Source: Zygnema cylindricum
Taxonomy: Eukaryota > Streptophyta > Zygnematophyceae > Zygnematales > Zygnemataceae
DNA: 31,253 nucleotides
Reading direction: 5' to 3'
Assembly: GCA_037447655.1 (NCBI GenBank)
Contig: JBBHKE010000722.1
Location: 64,001-95,253, forward strand
Each line of letters starts with the position of its first letter. The first letter of the stretch is position 1. Below the pieces are notes generated by a model that saw only the letters and a program-made list of their open reading frames with translations, did no database searches and had not been told where the DNA came from. Shown here piece after piece: positions 10,321 to 21,700 of this stretch. The position numbers were made by a program, and so were the translations under genes.

Positions 10321-11340
10321 AATTATTTTGTTTTTTTTTTTCACTTTTTTTTTCGGTAAAGTTGAGGAAAAGGGTTTCAGTTAAAAGAGTTGTCGTCTTT
10401 TTGTCCAAAAATCGGCCATTTTACAAACACAAATAGAGAAATAAGAGAAATGATAAGAAAACAGATAAAAAAAAAAAAAAAAAAAAAAGTGAAAAAAAAA
10501 CTTTTGGGATCTTTTTAACTTAGTTTTTTTTAACTTAAATTTTTTTTTTAATTAGTTCTTTTTTTAATTAGTTTTTTTTTGGATTGAATAGCTCTTTTTG
10601 AACTACTTATTAAGGTATTTATTTTGGACCACTGATGGTCTTTTTCGGTCGAAATTTGAGACCAGACATCTTCAATTCCAATTTATTACCTGTTTTTTGT
10701 TTTTTTTGTTTGTATTTTTAATCTTTTTATTTATTTATTTACTGTTTCTTTTTCTGGTTATTTTAGCAGTTTAATCGTTTTTTTAATCGCTTTTTTTTTT
10801 TTAGGTTTCAGATTTGTTATGAAGTGGAATCATTGTGTAATTAATTTTTCGAATTAAATATATAATTTAAGAAGTTATTCACACATTTCTATATTTTTAT
10901 TTTTCAAATTTTTTTTTTATTTTTTTTCTCCAATGACTTACTCAACATTTTTTTTTTCAACCTCTAATGTAAAATTTTACTTTTCTACGGTATTTCCCGA
11001 TGAGTTATTAACTTATTAACATCGAGTTTCGGTGGTCCTATATGTGTTTCTTTGTACAGTTTCAGTTAGGGTTTAGTTTTTTTTTTGTTTTTCTGAACTT
11101 TTTTTTTCCGCATCTTGCTTTAGTTTGTCATTTTTTTTTTTGTTTGTTACTCTTTTGCAAAAAAATTTCAGTTTTTTTTTTGGTTGTTTGTTTGATTGCT
11201 GTGCGAGTTTTTCCGGTTTTGTTCTGGCTTTTATCTCTTTTTTTTTTATTATCTTTCTTTTTTTTTGTTTCCATGTACTCAGCTTTTTATTATTGTGTGA
11301 TATTTCAATTATTTTTTCTATTTCTTTTACAGAGCAAGAC
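10321..11340. other. T- and A-rich low-complexity DNA, no gene seen
   Basis: Long T runs, an A run near 10466-10490 and TTTTTAATTAG-type steps dominate. Open frames here encode only Phe/Leu-rich low-complexity peptides. A block containing CATGTACTCAG near 11270 recurs in similar form near 12100. Confidence 0.6.
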
Positions 11341-12290
11341 GTGATTCGTAATTAGTGTAAATAAATTATTAGTGTGGAGTATATATTAGTGTTATAAACT
11401 CTAAATTCGGTTCCAAAAATCGATGTTCCGACTTTATTAAAATGCGCAACTTTATTAAAAATCGCAACTTTATTTAACCATTTGAGTCCATGGGTACAAA
11501 AGGTCAGTGATAAAACTGAAAAACTACATGTGAATGGAAGCAAGCAAAAAGGATAAGCAAGGCAAAAGCAACGAACACACAATAAATGACAGGTTGTATC
11601 AATGTTGATGGTTCTTTTCAGTAAAATAACACTTTGTTTAGGAAGCGCGGCGGACTCGTCTAAAGCAATTCCCAAACATCCAAATATCACGAGTGCCATC
11701 AAAATAAAGTCAACCATAACATGCAGTGTGCACAATCTCACTCCTTTTTAGTCACGTCACGACGGTCACTCTAACATGTCGAGCCGCTTGACCAACGACC
11801 TAGGAAGGTTTGCTAAAAACAACCTCATCATCAAATAATACAATATCAATCCAACACAAAAGAATAATATGTGAAACCTCTCGTCGAACAATATATCCGC
11901 TATCAGAACTAATAGTCGCAATGGTGTCGCTAATAGTGTCTTGCCCTTAATCCACACTCTCCCGTGGGAGCAACAAAGCAAATTGACGCCGTCGAGCTGA
12001 AGGACATGGCTGGATGAGCAAACGAGAGAGCCAGGTAAAGGTGGATGAGTGGGGGTTCTTTGTCAGTTTCATTTGTGCCATTTATTTTTTTTGTTCCTAT
12101 GTACTCAGATGGATCATCGTCGTGCTTTTTCAATAAACTCTTTGTCATTTGTTCAGTTTCAAAAACACGGTTTTTTTTTCCTGTTAAGAGAATTAGAGCC
12201 AAAGAAAAAACAAGCTATTATATGGTTAGAGGGCCAAAAAATAGGCAATTAATTTCAACGTGAATCGCTAATTCAGCTCCCCCAAATTTA
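11341..12290. other. Unassigned segment of more balanced composition
   Basis: Between 11350 and 12200 the base composition is less extreme than around it, and several short minus-strand open frames occur (11741-11352, 11981-11766, 12202-11930). None shows a family motif I can name, and they are broken into different frames. A GTGATTCGTAATTAGTG-like start near 11339 and a GTGAATCGCTAATT block near 12259 resemble the termini of the MITEs to the right. It may be a decayed mobile element. Confidence 0.3.
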
Positions 12291-12967
12291 GACCCTCGAA
12301 CCTAAAATAGAATTAACTCCAATAGTTTTTTTTACATTAATATAGGTACTGTTTAATTAGCGTTAATTACTCTAATTTCGATAATGGCCGATTTTTGTCC
12401 ACTCCCCTGGATAGAGTTGTTAACACTATTTTATGAGTTTCGGCCAGAAAATGTCGGGACCGAATTAGTGTTATTTACTGTAATAAAGATGGAAAAAATA
12501 AATTTTATTTCCAAAAACGCGATGGCAAGACCATCAAAGTACAAAACGTGATTGTCACTAAAAAGAATTGATGACCAACAATGATGACGCTGCAGTACAG
12601 TACACCGCGAATCGTTATTAAAGTCAATAACTCTAGTTTGGGTTCTTAGAATTTTGATTTTTTTTTTCAAATAGGATACATGATTTTAATTCTTCCTTGA
12701 CGTTAATTAAGATACCGTACAAAATAGCGTAAAGCCCGAAAGTACAATAAAATATAAATAGTGTGGTGTACCGTCGATGTCAGACCGTACATAAATATAC
12801 CTTTTCAAGTGAAAATTTACAAAAATGAATTAAATCAGACGAGCACGCATAAGAACGTGCGCTAAAAAAAACGGGATTAGTCTGAAACATAAACTAGTAT
12901 GACATGTACGGCTATTAGATTCGCGACGGCGTACGAATTCTAATATTTTGTATGGATACATATACTA

Positions 12968-14187
12968 CACCGCGAATCGTAATTAGAGTAAATTACTCTA
13001 ATTCGGTCGCTCGAAATTTCGACTCTATCACATGAAATAGAGTAAATGACTCTAATTTTTTCATTATTCTATTTAAGGCCTAGTTGTTCAATACGCGGGT
13101 TTTTTCCATTTTTTCCAGTTTCTACGTATTGTACGTGACTTTTGAAAAATACGCAAAAAAACGTCTACTGTAAACTGAGACTGACGTATTACGGCAACTA
13201 ATAAACAAAATACTGTAACTCTTAGATTTTTTACGGAAACTGTAAGGTAGTTTAAAAAAAAAAATCGTAAACCGAACAGAATGTACATGGATTGTACGGG
13301 AAAATAATGTGACGTCTACAAATATTTCCAAAAAGAGACGTTGCGACGTCACACTATTTGAGCGCCGTGAGTTCAAATTTTGTACGGGCGTCTTCTTCAA
13401 ATTTCGAAAAGAAGCCGCCATTATTACTTGAACAGCTGAACGCGAAAAATCACAGGAAAATCACAAACTGCGGTACATGTTCAATTCAATTTTTTAAAAT
13501 GTACGAATTTGTACGGAAAAAAATCATTAACGTTTTTTCAAATCGACCTCTCCAGTTTCTACGTATTGTACGCGCGTTCGAAACGTGCGTAAAATACGTT
13601 TTGAACAACTATGATTTAAGGTAAAGTTTAATTAGCGTTTTTAATTCTATTATAGGTTCATTTTAAATAGTGTGGAGTGCCGACGACCTCCGACCGTGCA
13701 AAATTGTACTTTATTAAGTAAAAAAGTACAAATAATGATTTAATACAGGCCTTTATCATGTAACTGCGTTTTAGCAAACCGCGTAGTGCAAACGTCATAG
13801 TGACGATAAACTGTACGTTTTTCCAAATTCTGTTTGAATACCTTGTTTACAGTGGAGGATATTAGCGTGCCAAATTAGAGTACTTAAATAAATTAGAGTA
13901 AACTTCATAGTTGAAAAATCTCTATCACATAAATTAGCGTTAATTACTCTAATTGTTTTTTTTTTAGTTTTTGTACTCTAATTTTTTCATTACTCTAATT
14001 ACAATCCGCGGTGTAATGTATATAATTGTACGGCGAATATTCCATTTTTGCTGTTCCCAAATTAGCATAAACGACGAAATTAGAATACACCTTTTTAAAA
14101 AAAAAAATCAATTTCTTAATTAGCATCAATTACGGTAAATTTTCTTCAACACTATTTAAAATTTGACACTAATAACGATTCGCGGTG
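12968..14187. mobile_element. TA-flanked element with CACCGCGAATCGT termini, host of hAT insertion
   Basis: The left end CACCGCGAATCGT (12968-12980) and the right end ACGATTCGCGGTG (14175-14187) are perfect inverted repeats. TA lies outside both (12966-12967 and 14188-14189). The hAT-type element at 13079-13613 lies within it. Another CACCGCG-like end at 14013 leaves open that the cluster contains overlapping copies rather than one element. Confidence 0.6.
13079..13613. mobile_element. hAT-type non-autonomous element with 8-bp TSD
   Basis: The direct repeat ATTTAAGG flanks the element exactly (13071-13078 and 13614-13621). The termini are CCTAGTTGTTCAA on the left and, reverse-complemented, CATAGTTGTTCAA on the right. 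An 8-bp target duplication with short inverted repeats is the hAT hallmark. The sub-terminal block CAGTTTCTACGTATTGTACG occurs near both ends in direct orientation. There is no transposase, so it is non-autonomous (535 bp). Confidence 0.85.
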
Positions 14188-14363
14188 TAGCATCACACAT
14201 GGTGTATAAAATAGGAAAATAGTAGAATACAGTACGCACTGCAACCTGGCTCGCTCTAAAACTGCAACAGAAATGTGGCAAAGCCAGTAGCCAGTTGCAA
14301 GTGCGACTGACGGCGATGGCGATCCTGCCAGTCGGCAGTTGAGCGTTTCTTTCATTTTTACTA

Positions 14364-14553
14364 CACTGCCCATCATTATTAGCGTCAAGGATTTTATTAG
14401 TGTCAATGCGAAATTAGAATGTATAATATTAATTTATCGAAGTGGCAGAATTTTGTCCACTGCCTTAAATAGTGTCGCTTACAATGTTTTATGATTTTCG
14501 GCCAAGAAATGTTACGACCGAATTAGTGTTAACCCTAATAACTATGAGCAATG
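14364..14553. mobile_element. Short TA-flanked MITE, CACTGCCCATC terminus
   Basis: The left end reads CACTGCCCATCATTATTAG and the right end CTAATAACTATGAGCAATG, a diverged reverse complement (about 15 of 19 positions). TA flanks both sides (14362-14363 and 14554-14555). It belongs to the same family as 5722-6090. Confidence 0.6.
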
Positions 14554-14603
14554 TACGGACGTAGGACCTGCTCTTTTGTCTAGCAATGCCGCTTCGTGTG
14601 AGG

Positions 14604-14643
14604 TTGCCACGTGGAAAGCTTGGTGCCATCGTCCACGTGGCAA
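14604..14643. promoter_or_regulatory. Double G-box in a 12-bp inverted repeat
   Basis: TTGCCACGTGGA (14604-14615) and TCCACGTGGCAA (14632-14643) are perfect reverse complements with a 16-bp spacer. Each contains the palindromic G-box CACGTG. G-boxes bind plant bZIP and bHLH factors. A GTGACGTCGAC stretch with another ACGT core follows at once. No gene is evident immediately downstream, so the target is unknown. The overlapping 69-residue open frame at 14576-14785 shows no motif. Confidence 0.55.
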
Positions 14644-14785
14644 GCAGGCTGGTGACGTCGACCTTGAGAGAAAGGTTTGTTTTTGTCGTTTTCTAAATCT
14701 TGAACGTTTCCTTGGCAGGACTGTTGTTATTGTGAAGCGATTTTCATGTCAACATTTACAATGCCAAAACTTTTATTTTTTGTAA

Positions 14786-15215
14786 ATCTATGATCTCACC
14801 TAATAAATATTTGCGAATAAGGCGAATGTAAATTTATGATTTCATCTTATCTTAGTTTGTGAATAAAATGAGTTGAAATTGTAATCTCATTTAATCTTAA
14901 TTGTGAATAGAAGAATGTTAATTTTATAATTTTCGCTAATCTTAATCTTTGAATAAGAAGAACTAAAATAAATAATTCCACTTAATCTTAATTTGTGAGT
15001 AGAACGACTGCAAATTTATAATGTCACCTAATTGTAATTTGTGAATAAAACTAATGTAAAATATTTTTCTGACCTAATTGTAGTTTATGAGAAAAACGAT
15101 TGGAAATTTATACTCTGACCTAATGTTAATTCGTTAATAATAAAATTGTAATTCTATAATCTCACCTATTCTTAATCTGCGAATGTGACGAATGTAAATC
15201 CAAAAGCTCAGCGTG
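14786..15215. repeat. Degenerate ~55-bp tandem repeat
   Basis: About eight diverged copies of a unit with the order ATAATCTCACCTAATCTTAA, TTTGTGAATA and GAATGTAAATTT. The array is AT-rich with no coding potential and ends near 15210. Confidence 0.8.
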
Positions 15216-16496
15216 ACGTGACAAGTGATGGCTGGCTAACACTTCTAATATAAGGAAATTTACGTACTTTGTAACTGGCGTTGCTGGCATGAATCATAAT
15301 AATTATATAGAAAAATGCACAGTTTTGTTAAGAATTTACATTTTCTTGTACAATTACGTTGATTACCAGGCAATATCCCTCGAATAGAGAGTCCTGAGTT
15401 CCTCTATGTCTTTTTTGAAAAGCTTACAAAACTAAGTGAATCCATAGAGTCAAAAAAAGAGCATCAAACTGGAAGAGAGAAAATATTTCACAAGATGACA
15501 AGAGAGATATAATGAGCTGAGCGAAGATAAATGTTCAAGAAAAAATACAAATTTTTACGCAAAGACATTAAACTATGTTTACTGTGGCTGACATACCACA
15601 CTTTAGGTGAAATTAGGAAAAAGGTTCCAGGGTCAAAGGTTTTCACGACTAAGCTGTAGTTAGAGTGGTTCAATCTGAAGGCTGATTACAGGGTAAGTTA
15701 CCCTCATGTTGACGGTGAATCGTACAGATTTCTGAGTAACCGTACAGACAATTACAGGAAAAATGGTGGTACCACCAGGGACCTCAAAAGATATATACAC
15801 ATATGTATATGTATATGTATATGTATATATAAATAAGTGTATGATGTATGTATATGTGTATATAAAACGTGTGTATATATGTAGAAATATCTATTTATTT
15901 ATCTATCTGTACATGTCATGCTATTCGGGTATCCCTTTGTACGACTGGTTGTACCATCGACTCGATGGAGGAAATCCAAAATTACTAATCGCTGGCTATA
16001 TGGCCTTTTTTGTCATTTTTGTGTTTCCTATCTTGAACACTCGACTGGGTCTCTTGCAAACTTTACTGGCTTCAGGTTGAGATCCAATAATTACAGTTTG
16101 GTCACCTTTAAAAGTAATGTGGAGATGTGAACCTTCATGTCCTAAGATCGTGACCTTCATGTCCACCTGCTTCACATTTTTGCTTGTTGTACACTTCCAT
16201 GAAACATCGTGTGCTCATTCAGGTATCTATAACTTCGACATGAAGAGTGCTTAAGAAAATAGGGCAGCGAAAGCTGTAACATCCTGGTGAGGATTTTTCT
16301 TGTCTTTTCTTCTGTTAAATTCATCCGGTGGTTTAGGAGGTCCTGTGAGGTTTTTAAAGAAGCGAAGATGATGTGCACCAATAATTCTATTATCTTCTCC
16401 TGTCGAGACTTAGCAAGCTAAAGGTAGAAGCTATGAGAGTTCCTATTTGAGCCTGCTTGCATTGTTCTCAAAAGTAATGGCTTTGATGAACTTTGG
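15216..16496. other. No gene recognised; TATG microsatellite at 15789-15895
   Basis: Only a (TATATG)n/(TATG)n microsatellite at about 15789-15895 and a small duplicated ACCTTCATGTCC block near 16130-16165 stand out. Open frames here show no recognisable family motif. The segment upstream of 16497 presumably holds the PPR gene promoter. Confidence 0.5.
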
Positions 16497-16677
16497 ATGG
16501 TATTCCCTTTCTCTGCGAACTACTTTTTTTTCACAACACCCTCTCAACTTTTTTGCATATCGAAACGTCTTTTAGCATTCGACTCCCGTAAAATTCACTT
16601 GCAAATATTTTCTTGCAATTCCAGAATGTGTTTTTCTGGAAAAGCTAATAATCAATGCCCGATGTCTCTTTTTACAG
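16497..16677 (+). CDS. Possible PPR exon 1, organellar targeting peptide
   Basis: The ATG at 16497 opens 60 codons (MVFPFSANYFFFTTP and on) rich in Ser, Phe, Lys and Arg with one acidic residue, plausible as a targeting peptide. It ends at CAG|GTATGT, a strong donor. The GA tract 56 bp further on would then be intronic. Phase-compatible acceptors into the PPR frame lie at 16774-16775 (CTCCCAG) and 16912-16913 (CTATTCCAG). This model gives the PPR protein an organellar leader that the uninterrupted frame lacks. The alternative is that TCTCTTTTTACAG here is itself an acceptor. Confidence 0.4.
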
Positions 16678-18715
16678 GTATGTTGGTGTCTCTCCGGCCC
16701 ACTTCCACGCTCTGGCGGATGTTCCAGCTGTGGGAGGGAGAGGGAGAGGGAGAGGCAGCTACATAACGCTCCCAGCCTTACTGCCACACTCCAGGGAGCT
16801 CGCAGAGTCGGCTAGAAAGAGGGAGGGTCGGGGGGCACCTCAGCAAGAACCCCACGTCCACAAAGGAACCCAGCAGAGAGAGGAGCACAAGCCAAGAAGC
16901 AAATCTATTCCAGGTGTTTGGAGGAATCCCATACATCGAAGGGAGCTATCGACAGGAGAATACGTTATTTGGGAACTGGAAAAGTGGCATGCAAGTGGCA
17001 ATCGAGTTACGGCTGAGTTTTTAAAAGTTTCGTTAGAGCGATGGCATGGCCAAATAAACGAGAAAGATCTCTCTTTTATTTTCAAGTTTGTCAAAGATGT
17101 GAATGTGGCCCTACAGTTACTTCATTGGGCGCAAACCCAGGTTAACTTTACCGCCAACATAATACACTACACCACTTTGTTGCACAAATGTGATGATTTG
17201 GCGACTGCGGAGCATATCTGGGAGGAGATGGAAAGGCAAGAATGTAAACCCAATTTGGTGACATACAACACCATAATATATGTCGTGGGGAAGGCAAGGA
17301 GGGCAGACATGGCTGTAAATATGTTTTGGCGAATGAAGCAAAGTGGTTTAAAGCCTGACGTGACGACATTCAACAACGTCATACACGTGTTTGGAAAAAG
17401 TGGCGATGTGAAAGAAGCTTTGAGTTGGTTTGACGCAATCGAAGTTGAGGGACTGTCACCGAATGTATTCAATTTCAGCACAATGATCGATATTTTGGGA
17501 AAAGCGGATATGGTCGACGAGGCTAGCCGTATGTTTGAGCGGATGAAGCAAGCTGGTTTGAAGCCTAGCGGAGTGACACACAATGCCATGATAGGCGCTT
17601 TGGGAAAGTCGGGTAAGGTCGAGGAAGCTTTAATGTTGGTGGAGGAAATGAAGAAATCAGGGATGAATCTGACTTTTTTCACATTTAACACAGTTATAAA
17701 CATGTTAGGAAAGGCGAATAGAGTGGAGGAAGCATTGTTTTTCTATGAACAAATGAAACAAAGTAATGCAAGCCCGGATGAAGTGACCTTTAGTATATTG
17801 ATCGATGCTTTGGGAAAAGCAGGCAGGGTTGATGAGGCTTTGAATTTGTTTGGCGAAATGGAGAAGGCGGGAGTGGAACCCAATCAGATAACCTTGAACA
17901 TAATGATAGTTGCATTGGGAAAGGCTGGTAAAGTGGATGAAGCCCTGCACATGTTTAATTGGATGAAGCGTTTGAGACTCAATCCCAGCAATTTTACTTT
18001 GACCTGCATGATTGATGCCTTAGGGAAAGCAAGTAGGTTTGAAGAAGCTGTAGACTTGATTAGGGAGATAAAGCAACTTGGCTTGAAGCACGATGTGGTA
18101 ACAACTACCATAATAATAAACGTCCTCGGAAAGGCGGGAATGATAGAAGAAGCTTTGAATGTGTTTGAGGGGATGATCGAAACGGGGATCAAGCCCAATG
18201 TGGTCACATTCAACACGATCATGGATGTATTAGGAAAGGCTGGTAGGGTTGATGAGGCGTTTTGTTACTTCGAGCTGTTGAAGATGGGTGAACTGAAAGC
18301 CAATGAAATTTCTTACAATGTTATTATCAATTCTTTGGGAAAGGCGGGAAGAGTTGAGGAGGCAATGAACCTGTTTGAAGAAATGAAACGAGTTGGATTG
18401 ACGCCCAATGTCTTCACATTTAACACAATAATGAATGTGTTGGGGAAAGCCGGAAAGTCGAAGGAAGCTTTAATAATCTTCAAGGAGTTGAACGAAGCTG
18501 GGTTAGAACCCAACTTAATTACATTCAACACACTAATTGATGGGTTGGTAAACCAAGGCCATACGGACGAGGCCTTAGCCATTTTTGGACAAATGCTTAG
18601 CGTGGGAGTGAAGCCGGACAAGGTCACAATTAGTATTATGAAGACAGTTTTAACAAAGCTTGGAAGAGAGCAAGAAGCTATTGCCCACTTTGAAACAATG
18701 GAACAAAGTGCATAA
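16655..18715 (+). CDS. P-class PPR protein, 15 motifs, organellar RNA binding
   Basis: P-class pentatricopeptide repeat proteins bind organellar RNA base by base and act in stabilisation, processing or translation. The 686-codon frame ends TAA at 18713-18715. A short first motif ends at residue 200. Then 13 contiguous 35-residue motifs cover residues 201-655 with no spacing errors, and a truncated last motif covers 656-686. Most helices A carry LGKAGRVDEA- or LGKAGKVEEA-like sequence. There is no E, DYW or SMR domain. Residues about 100-165 form a helical lead-in. A GA microsatellite (16733-16756) would encode GGRGRGRG near the N terminus. The ATG at 16655 is doubtful because it follows a stop closely and lacks a targeting sequence; the segment 16497-16677 may supply the true start. 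Confidence 0.92.
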   Translation: MPDVSFYRYVGVSPAHFHALADVPAVGGRGRGRGSYITLPALLPHSRELAESARKREGRGAPQQEPHVHKGTQQREEHKPRSKSIPGVWRNPIHRRELSTGEYVIWELEKWHASGNRVTAEFLKVSLERWHGQINEKDLSFIFKFVKDVNVALQLLHWAQTQVNFTANIIHYTTLLHKCDDLATAEHIWEEMERQECKPNLVTYNTIIYVVGKARRADMAVNMFWRMKQSGLKPDVTTFNNVIHVFGKSGDVKEALSWFDAIEVEGLSPNVFNFSTMIDILGKADMVDEASRMFERMKQAGLKPSGVTHNAMIGALGKSGKVEEALMLVEEMKKSGMNLTFFTFNTVINMLGKANRVEEALFFYEQMKQSNASPDEVTFSILIDALGKAGRVDEALNLFGEMEKAGVEPNQITLNIMIVALGKAGKVDEALHMFNWMKRLRLNPSNFTLTCMIDALGKASRFEEAVDLIREIKQLGLKHDVVTTTIIINVLGKAGMIEEALNVFEGMIETGIKPNVVTFNTIMDVLGKAGRVDEAFCYFELLKMGELKANEISYNVIINSLGKAGRVEEAMNLFEEMKRVGLTPNVFTFNTIMNVLGKAGKSKEALIIFKELNEAGLEPNLITFNTLIDGLVNQGHTDEALAIFGQMLSVGVKPDKVTISIMKTVLTKLGREQEAIAHFETMEQSA

Positions 18716-21700
18716 AATGGTTAGTGTAGCTCTTAGTTGAGTGTATATGTGTTTCGGTTTTCGTGCATATTCCAGCTGTACTTATTGCCTTCAAAAATCT
18801 TAAGCCTTTTCAGTTTATTAATAAGTTAATGGTCAGTTTGGGTATGATCCTTATTTGAAAGTTCTTCGAGTTCGCAGATAGTTAAGAGTTTCAAAATTCC
18901 CAAAAATGATCGCGTCTTCCAGAAGTTTTGTCGATTTCTAGTGTCAAGTACCACACCAAATATGTACACTATACCGAAGTCCAAATTTCACAGTGCAGTT
19001 GGAGACCTGTCGATGCTGCTTTGCACGATTTTGCAGCAATCGGTACACCGGTTTCTGGTAAGCAATTATCGATTTGACATTCTGGATTACGTCTCTCTCC
19101 CCCTTTCCCTCTCCCTCTCCCAGTCCTCCCAACCCCCCCTCCCCGCACCCCTCCCCCTCCCCTGCGATCTCCATCTCCCTCTCCCTCTCCCTGCCTCTGC
19201 CCCTCCCCCTCCCATCGATGTATCGGCATATCGAACATACATATCGAACTGTTGTACCCGACAAAATCGACAGGCGGTACCGGAAACTGCCGGTGAGATT
19301 ATGTTACAATGACGGTACAATTACGGCACGCAACACTGTCAATTTCTCAAAAGAATGGGTTATACAAGTGGGATGTAGTTGTGCCTTGGATGTACAGCAA
19401 AATGTTCTTCTGTTTTATTTTTTGTTAGATTTTGTAACCTGTACACTTGAGTTGAGGTATTGCGATTTTATCGTTTTGCTGTCCGTCATTATGAGAATCT
19501 GTCAATTAATTAGCCAACATTTGAGGATTTGAATTTTAAAGATAAAAAAATCACGCTGGCAAAATTTAAGCTTAAAATGGTTGCGACTACTGCAATTTTT
19601 GGAAATTCAGAGATTTATTTCATTTTCTAAAAATTCTGATTAAGTTACCCCTTTATTTTGCTGAACCAACCTGGACTGTCTCATTGTGTTCTTTGTGTGC
19701 ATTAAAACACAGTATCCGCGATCTACAAATATATTCCAGGAGGATCTTACATGAAGGTACTAAGTCACAACACATTATGTTTGTCTTTCTTTGGATATAT
19801 ATTTGTATGTATGTATGTATGTTTTATGTATGTATGTATCTATATATACACACATGTATATGTGTGTGTATATATGTATATGTATGTGTATATATAAAAT
19901 GATATGCACATGCATCCTTTTGGTTGGGTGCAAGCGTCGTCAACATGTACAAAATTTGTTGTACAGGAGTATTTGCTTGTACAGGAGTAAAAATTTGGCA
20001 TAGTTGTGTCGATGTCCAATCCATTGATAACCTTTGACATGTGGAAAAGTAAAAGCGATCGGTTTGATGATTGTCGCGGTTGTAATCGTTGACAGGGATA
20101 CAAATAACAATGGACACGAGCGCCCAAATTGTATGCTTAATGAACTGTAATACCCTTTTTTTAGCCTCTTAAGTAAATCGAGGGCAGTTGAGAGAGGACG
20201 AGGTAAAAAGGACCGAGGAGTTGCACTTGTTCTTTTTCTTTCTCTCTTTATCTTTTTTACTTTTTTCCTTTCTCTTCTTCTCACATGTTATTGCATTTCT
20301 TCTTTCAAAAATCACGTTGTTCGTTGGTCATGATTACCAATTGACACAAACTAGGAATTGTGCACTATTATACATTATTGTGTTGTCCAGTCTTAAAAAT
20401 CACTTTCAACATATACTTTTATATGCATAAATTAAAACATTCTAAGTTGAAGCAATTATCAAATTATATGGTAATAAAAACCGCCAAATCGTGGGACAAC
20501 ACCAATGTCAAAAACATACCCTGTAGCTTAAAAAAATTTGTAAAATTGATATTTAATTCAATTATAGAAAATTGAACGAATTAAATCATCTCTTTGCAAA
20601 AAAACAACCAAAAATCAGGTCTATTGCACAATGTTAGGCCATCTCTTAAGATCGTCTAACCGATGTCCAATAGTTTTCATATGGAACCTTTCTCCACTTT
20701 AGTTTTTTTGAGTATTTGTTACTACCACCAAGATATGGACTTGAGGTCGTTTCACTCAAGCTCCCGCCCCCAAGACGCGCTACAATTTCCACGTTCTCTT
20801 ACTCATTGAGGTCTCTTATTTACCTCAATGGCCAGATATAAGTCACGCTACAAAACCATCCATTTGCGGTGTTAACTGGTTGGACAGGTCGCAAGTCAAC
20901 GGTCTTTTGACTTTCATGACCACTGACTTGTTATCTTAATCAGCCAACAATCTTTGTGGGACTTAGGTTAGCGCGTAGTTTGACACCGTAGCTTGACTTT
21001 CGGTATATGCCGCTTTGCTACATCCTTTTACCAAAATGGTCCTCTTGGAACTCTCATTTGACGTCGATGGTCAATTAAGCAACCTCGATAACTTACCCAT
21101 TTAAAATTTGAGAATAGGTCAAAGATGTTTCATCCATAAGGCCTCTATTCATCCACTTTACTTGATATAACTGTATTAGCTGTATACAACGCACGTCGTC
21201 CAAAAAGAACGGTGACGACCTGCGACAAAGGTGTTCTTTGTAGCATTTTCGGACAAAGGTATGTATGACGGAGACAGCGCTTTTCGCTGTTCGACCGAGC
21301 AGCAAATTCCAAAAGAAGGGTCACAAAGAACGATGCTTTTTTACGTCATAGGAATACCAAAAACAGCAGCGTCACCAGCTCCAACTATCCAGGGGGAAAT
21401 TTACCAGCTACTAAATAGTTCGATTAGTTTTTCAATCCTATACACGTCGGCCGAATGATGCTCGATTTGCATGTCAGCATCGCTACGAGCCTCCACCAAA
21501 GTTTCCTCTGGCTTCGCCCTGCTCAAGCAAAGTTCACCATGTTTCTGGTCCTAACAAATATGCTTAAACTCAAACCTTTCACAAGAGGTCATGGTAAAAA
21601 CAAAAGGTAAATCAAGTTCTGGCGAATACAGGTCAAGTGGAAAAAGAAGTGTTTTATCAACTAAGGTAAATTCACAAGAGAGGGAAAGAGAGGTAAAAGG

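Larger units (their letters stand above)
12290..14560. mobile_element. Nested MITE cluster
   Basis: This region is a patchwork of related TA-flanked elements recognisable by AATTAGAGTAA, AATTAGCGTTAATTAC and AATTAGTGTTA steps. Element termini with CACCGCG lie at 12603, 12968, 14013 (right end) and 14187 (right end). The block 12380-12480 resembles 14440-14540 (shared TTTTGTCCACT and TTTCGGCC), and 12755-12880 resembles 13660-13790 (shared AAATAGTGTGG). No transposase reading frame was seen. Confidence 0.65.

Noticed and set aside
9755-10408. Several overlapping minus-strand open frames encoding Leu/Pro/Ser repeats
   Set aside because: Artefacts of polypurine tandem repeats. All three frames look alike and none shows a domain or splice context.
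11352-12202. Minus-strand open frames suggesting a copia-type retroelement remnant
   Set aside because: No reverse transcriptase, integrase or RNase H motif could be read, and no LTR or primer-binding site was found. Left as unassigned.
15789-15895. TATG microsatellite within a plus-strand frame, with a hydrophobic stretch after it
   Set aside because: The frame begins in the microsatellite. The following peptide has no recognisable homology or splice partner.
20600-21550. Segment of balanced composition with short open frames on both strands
   Set aside because: It looked like a decayed transposon, but no transposase motif, terminal repeats or target duplication was visible.
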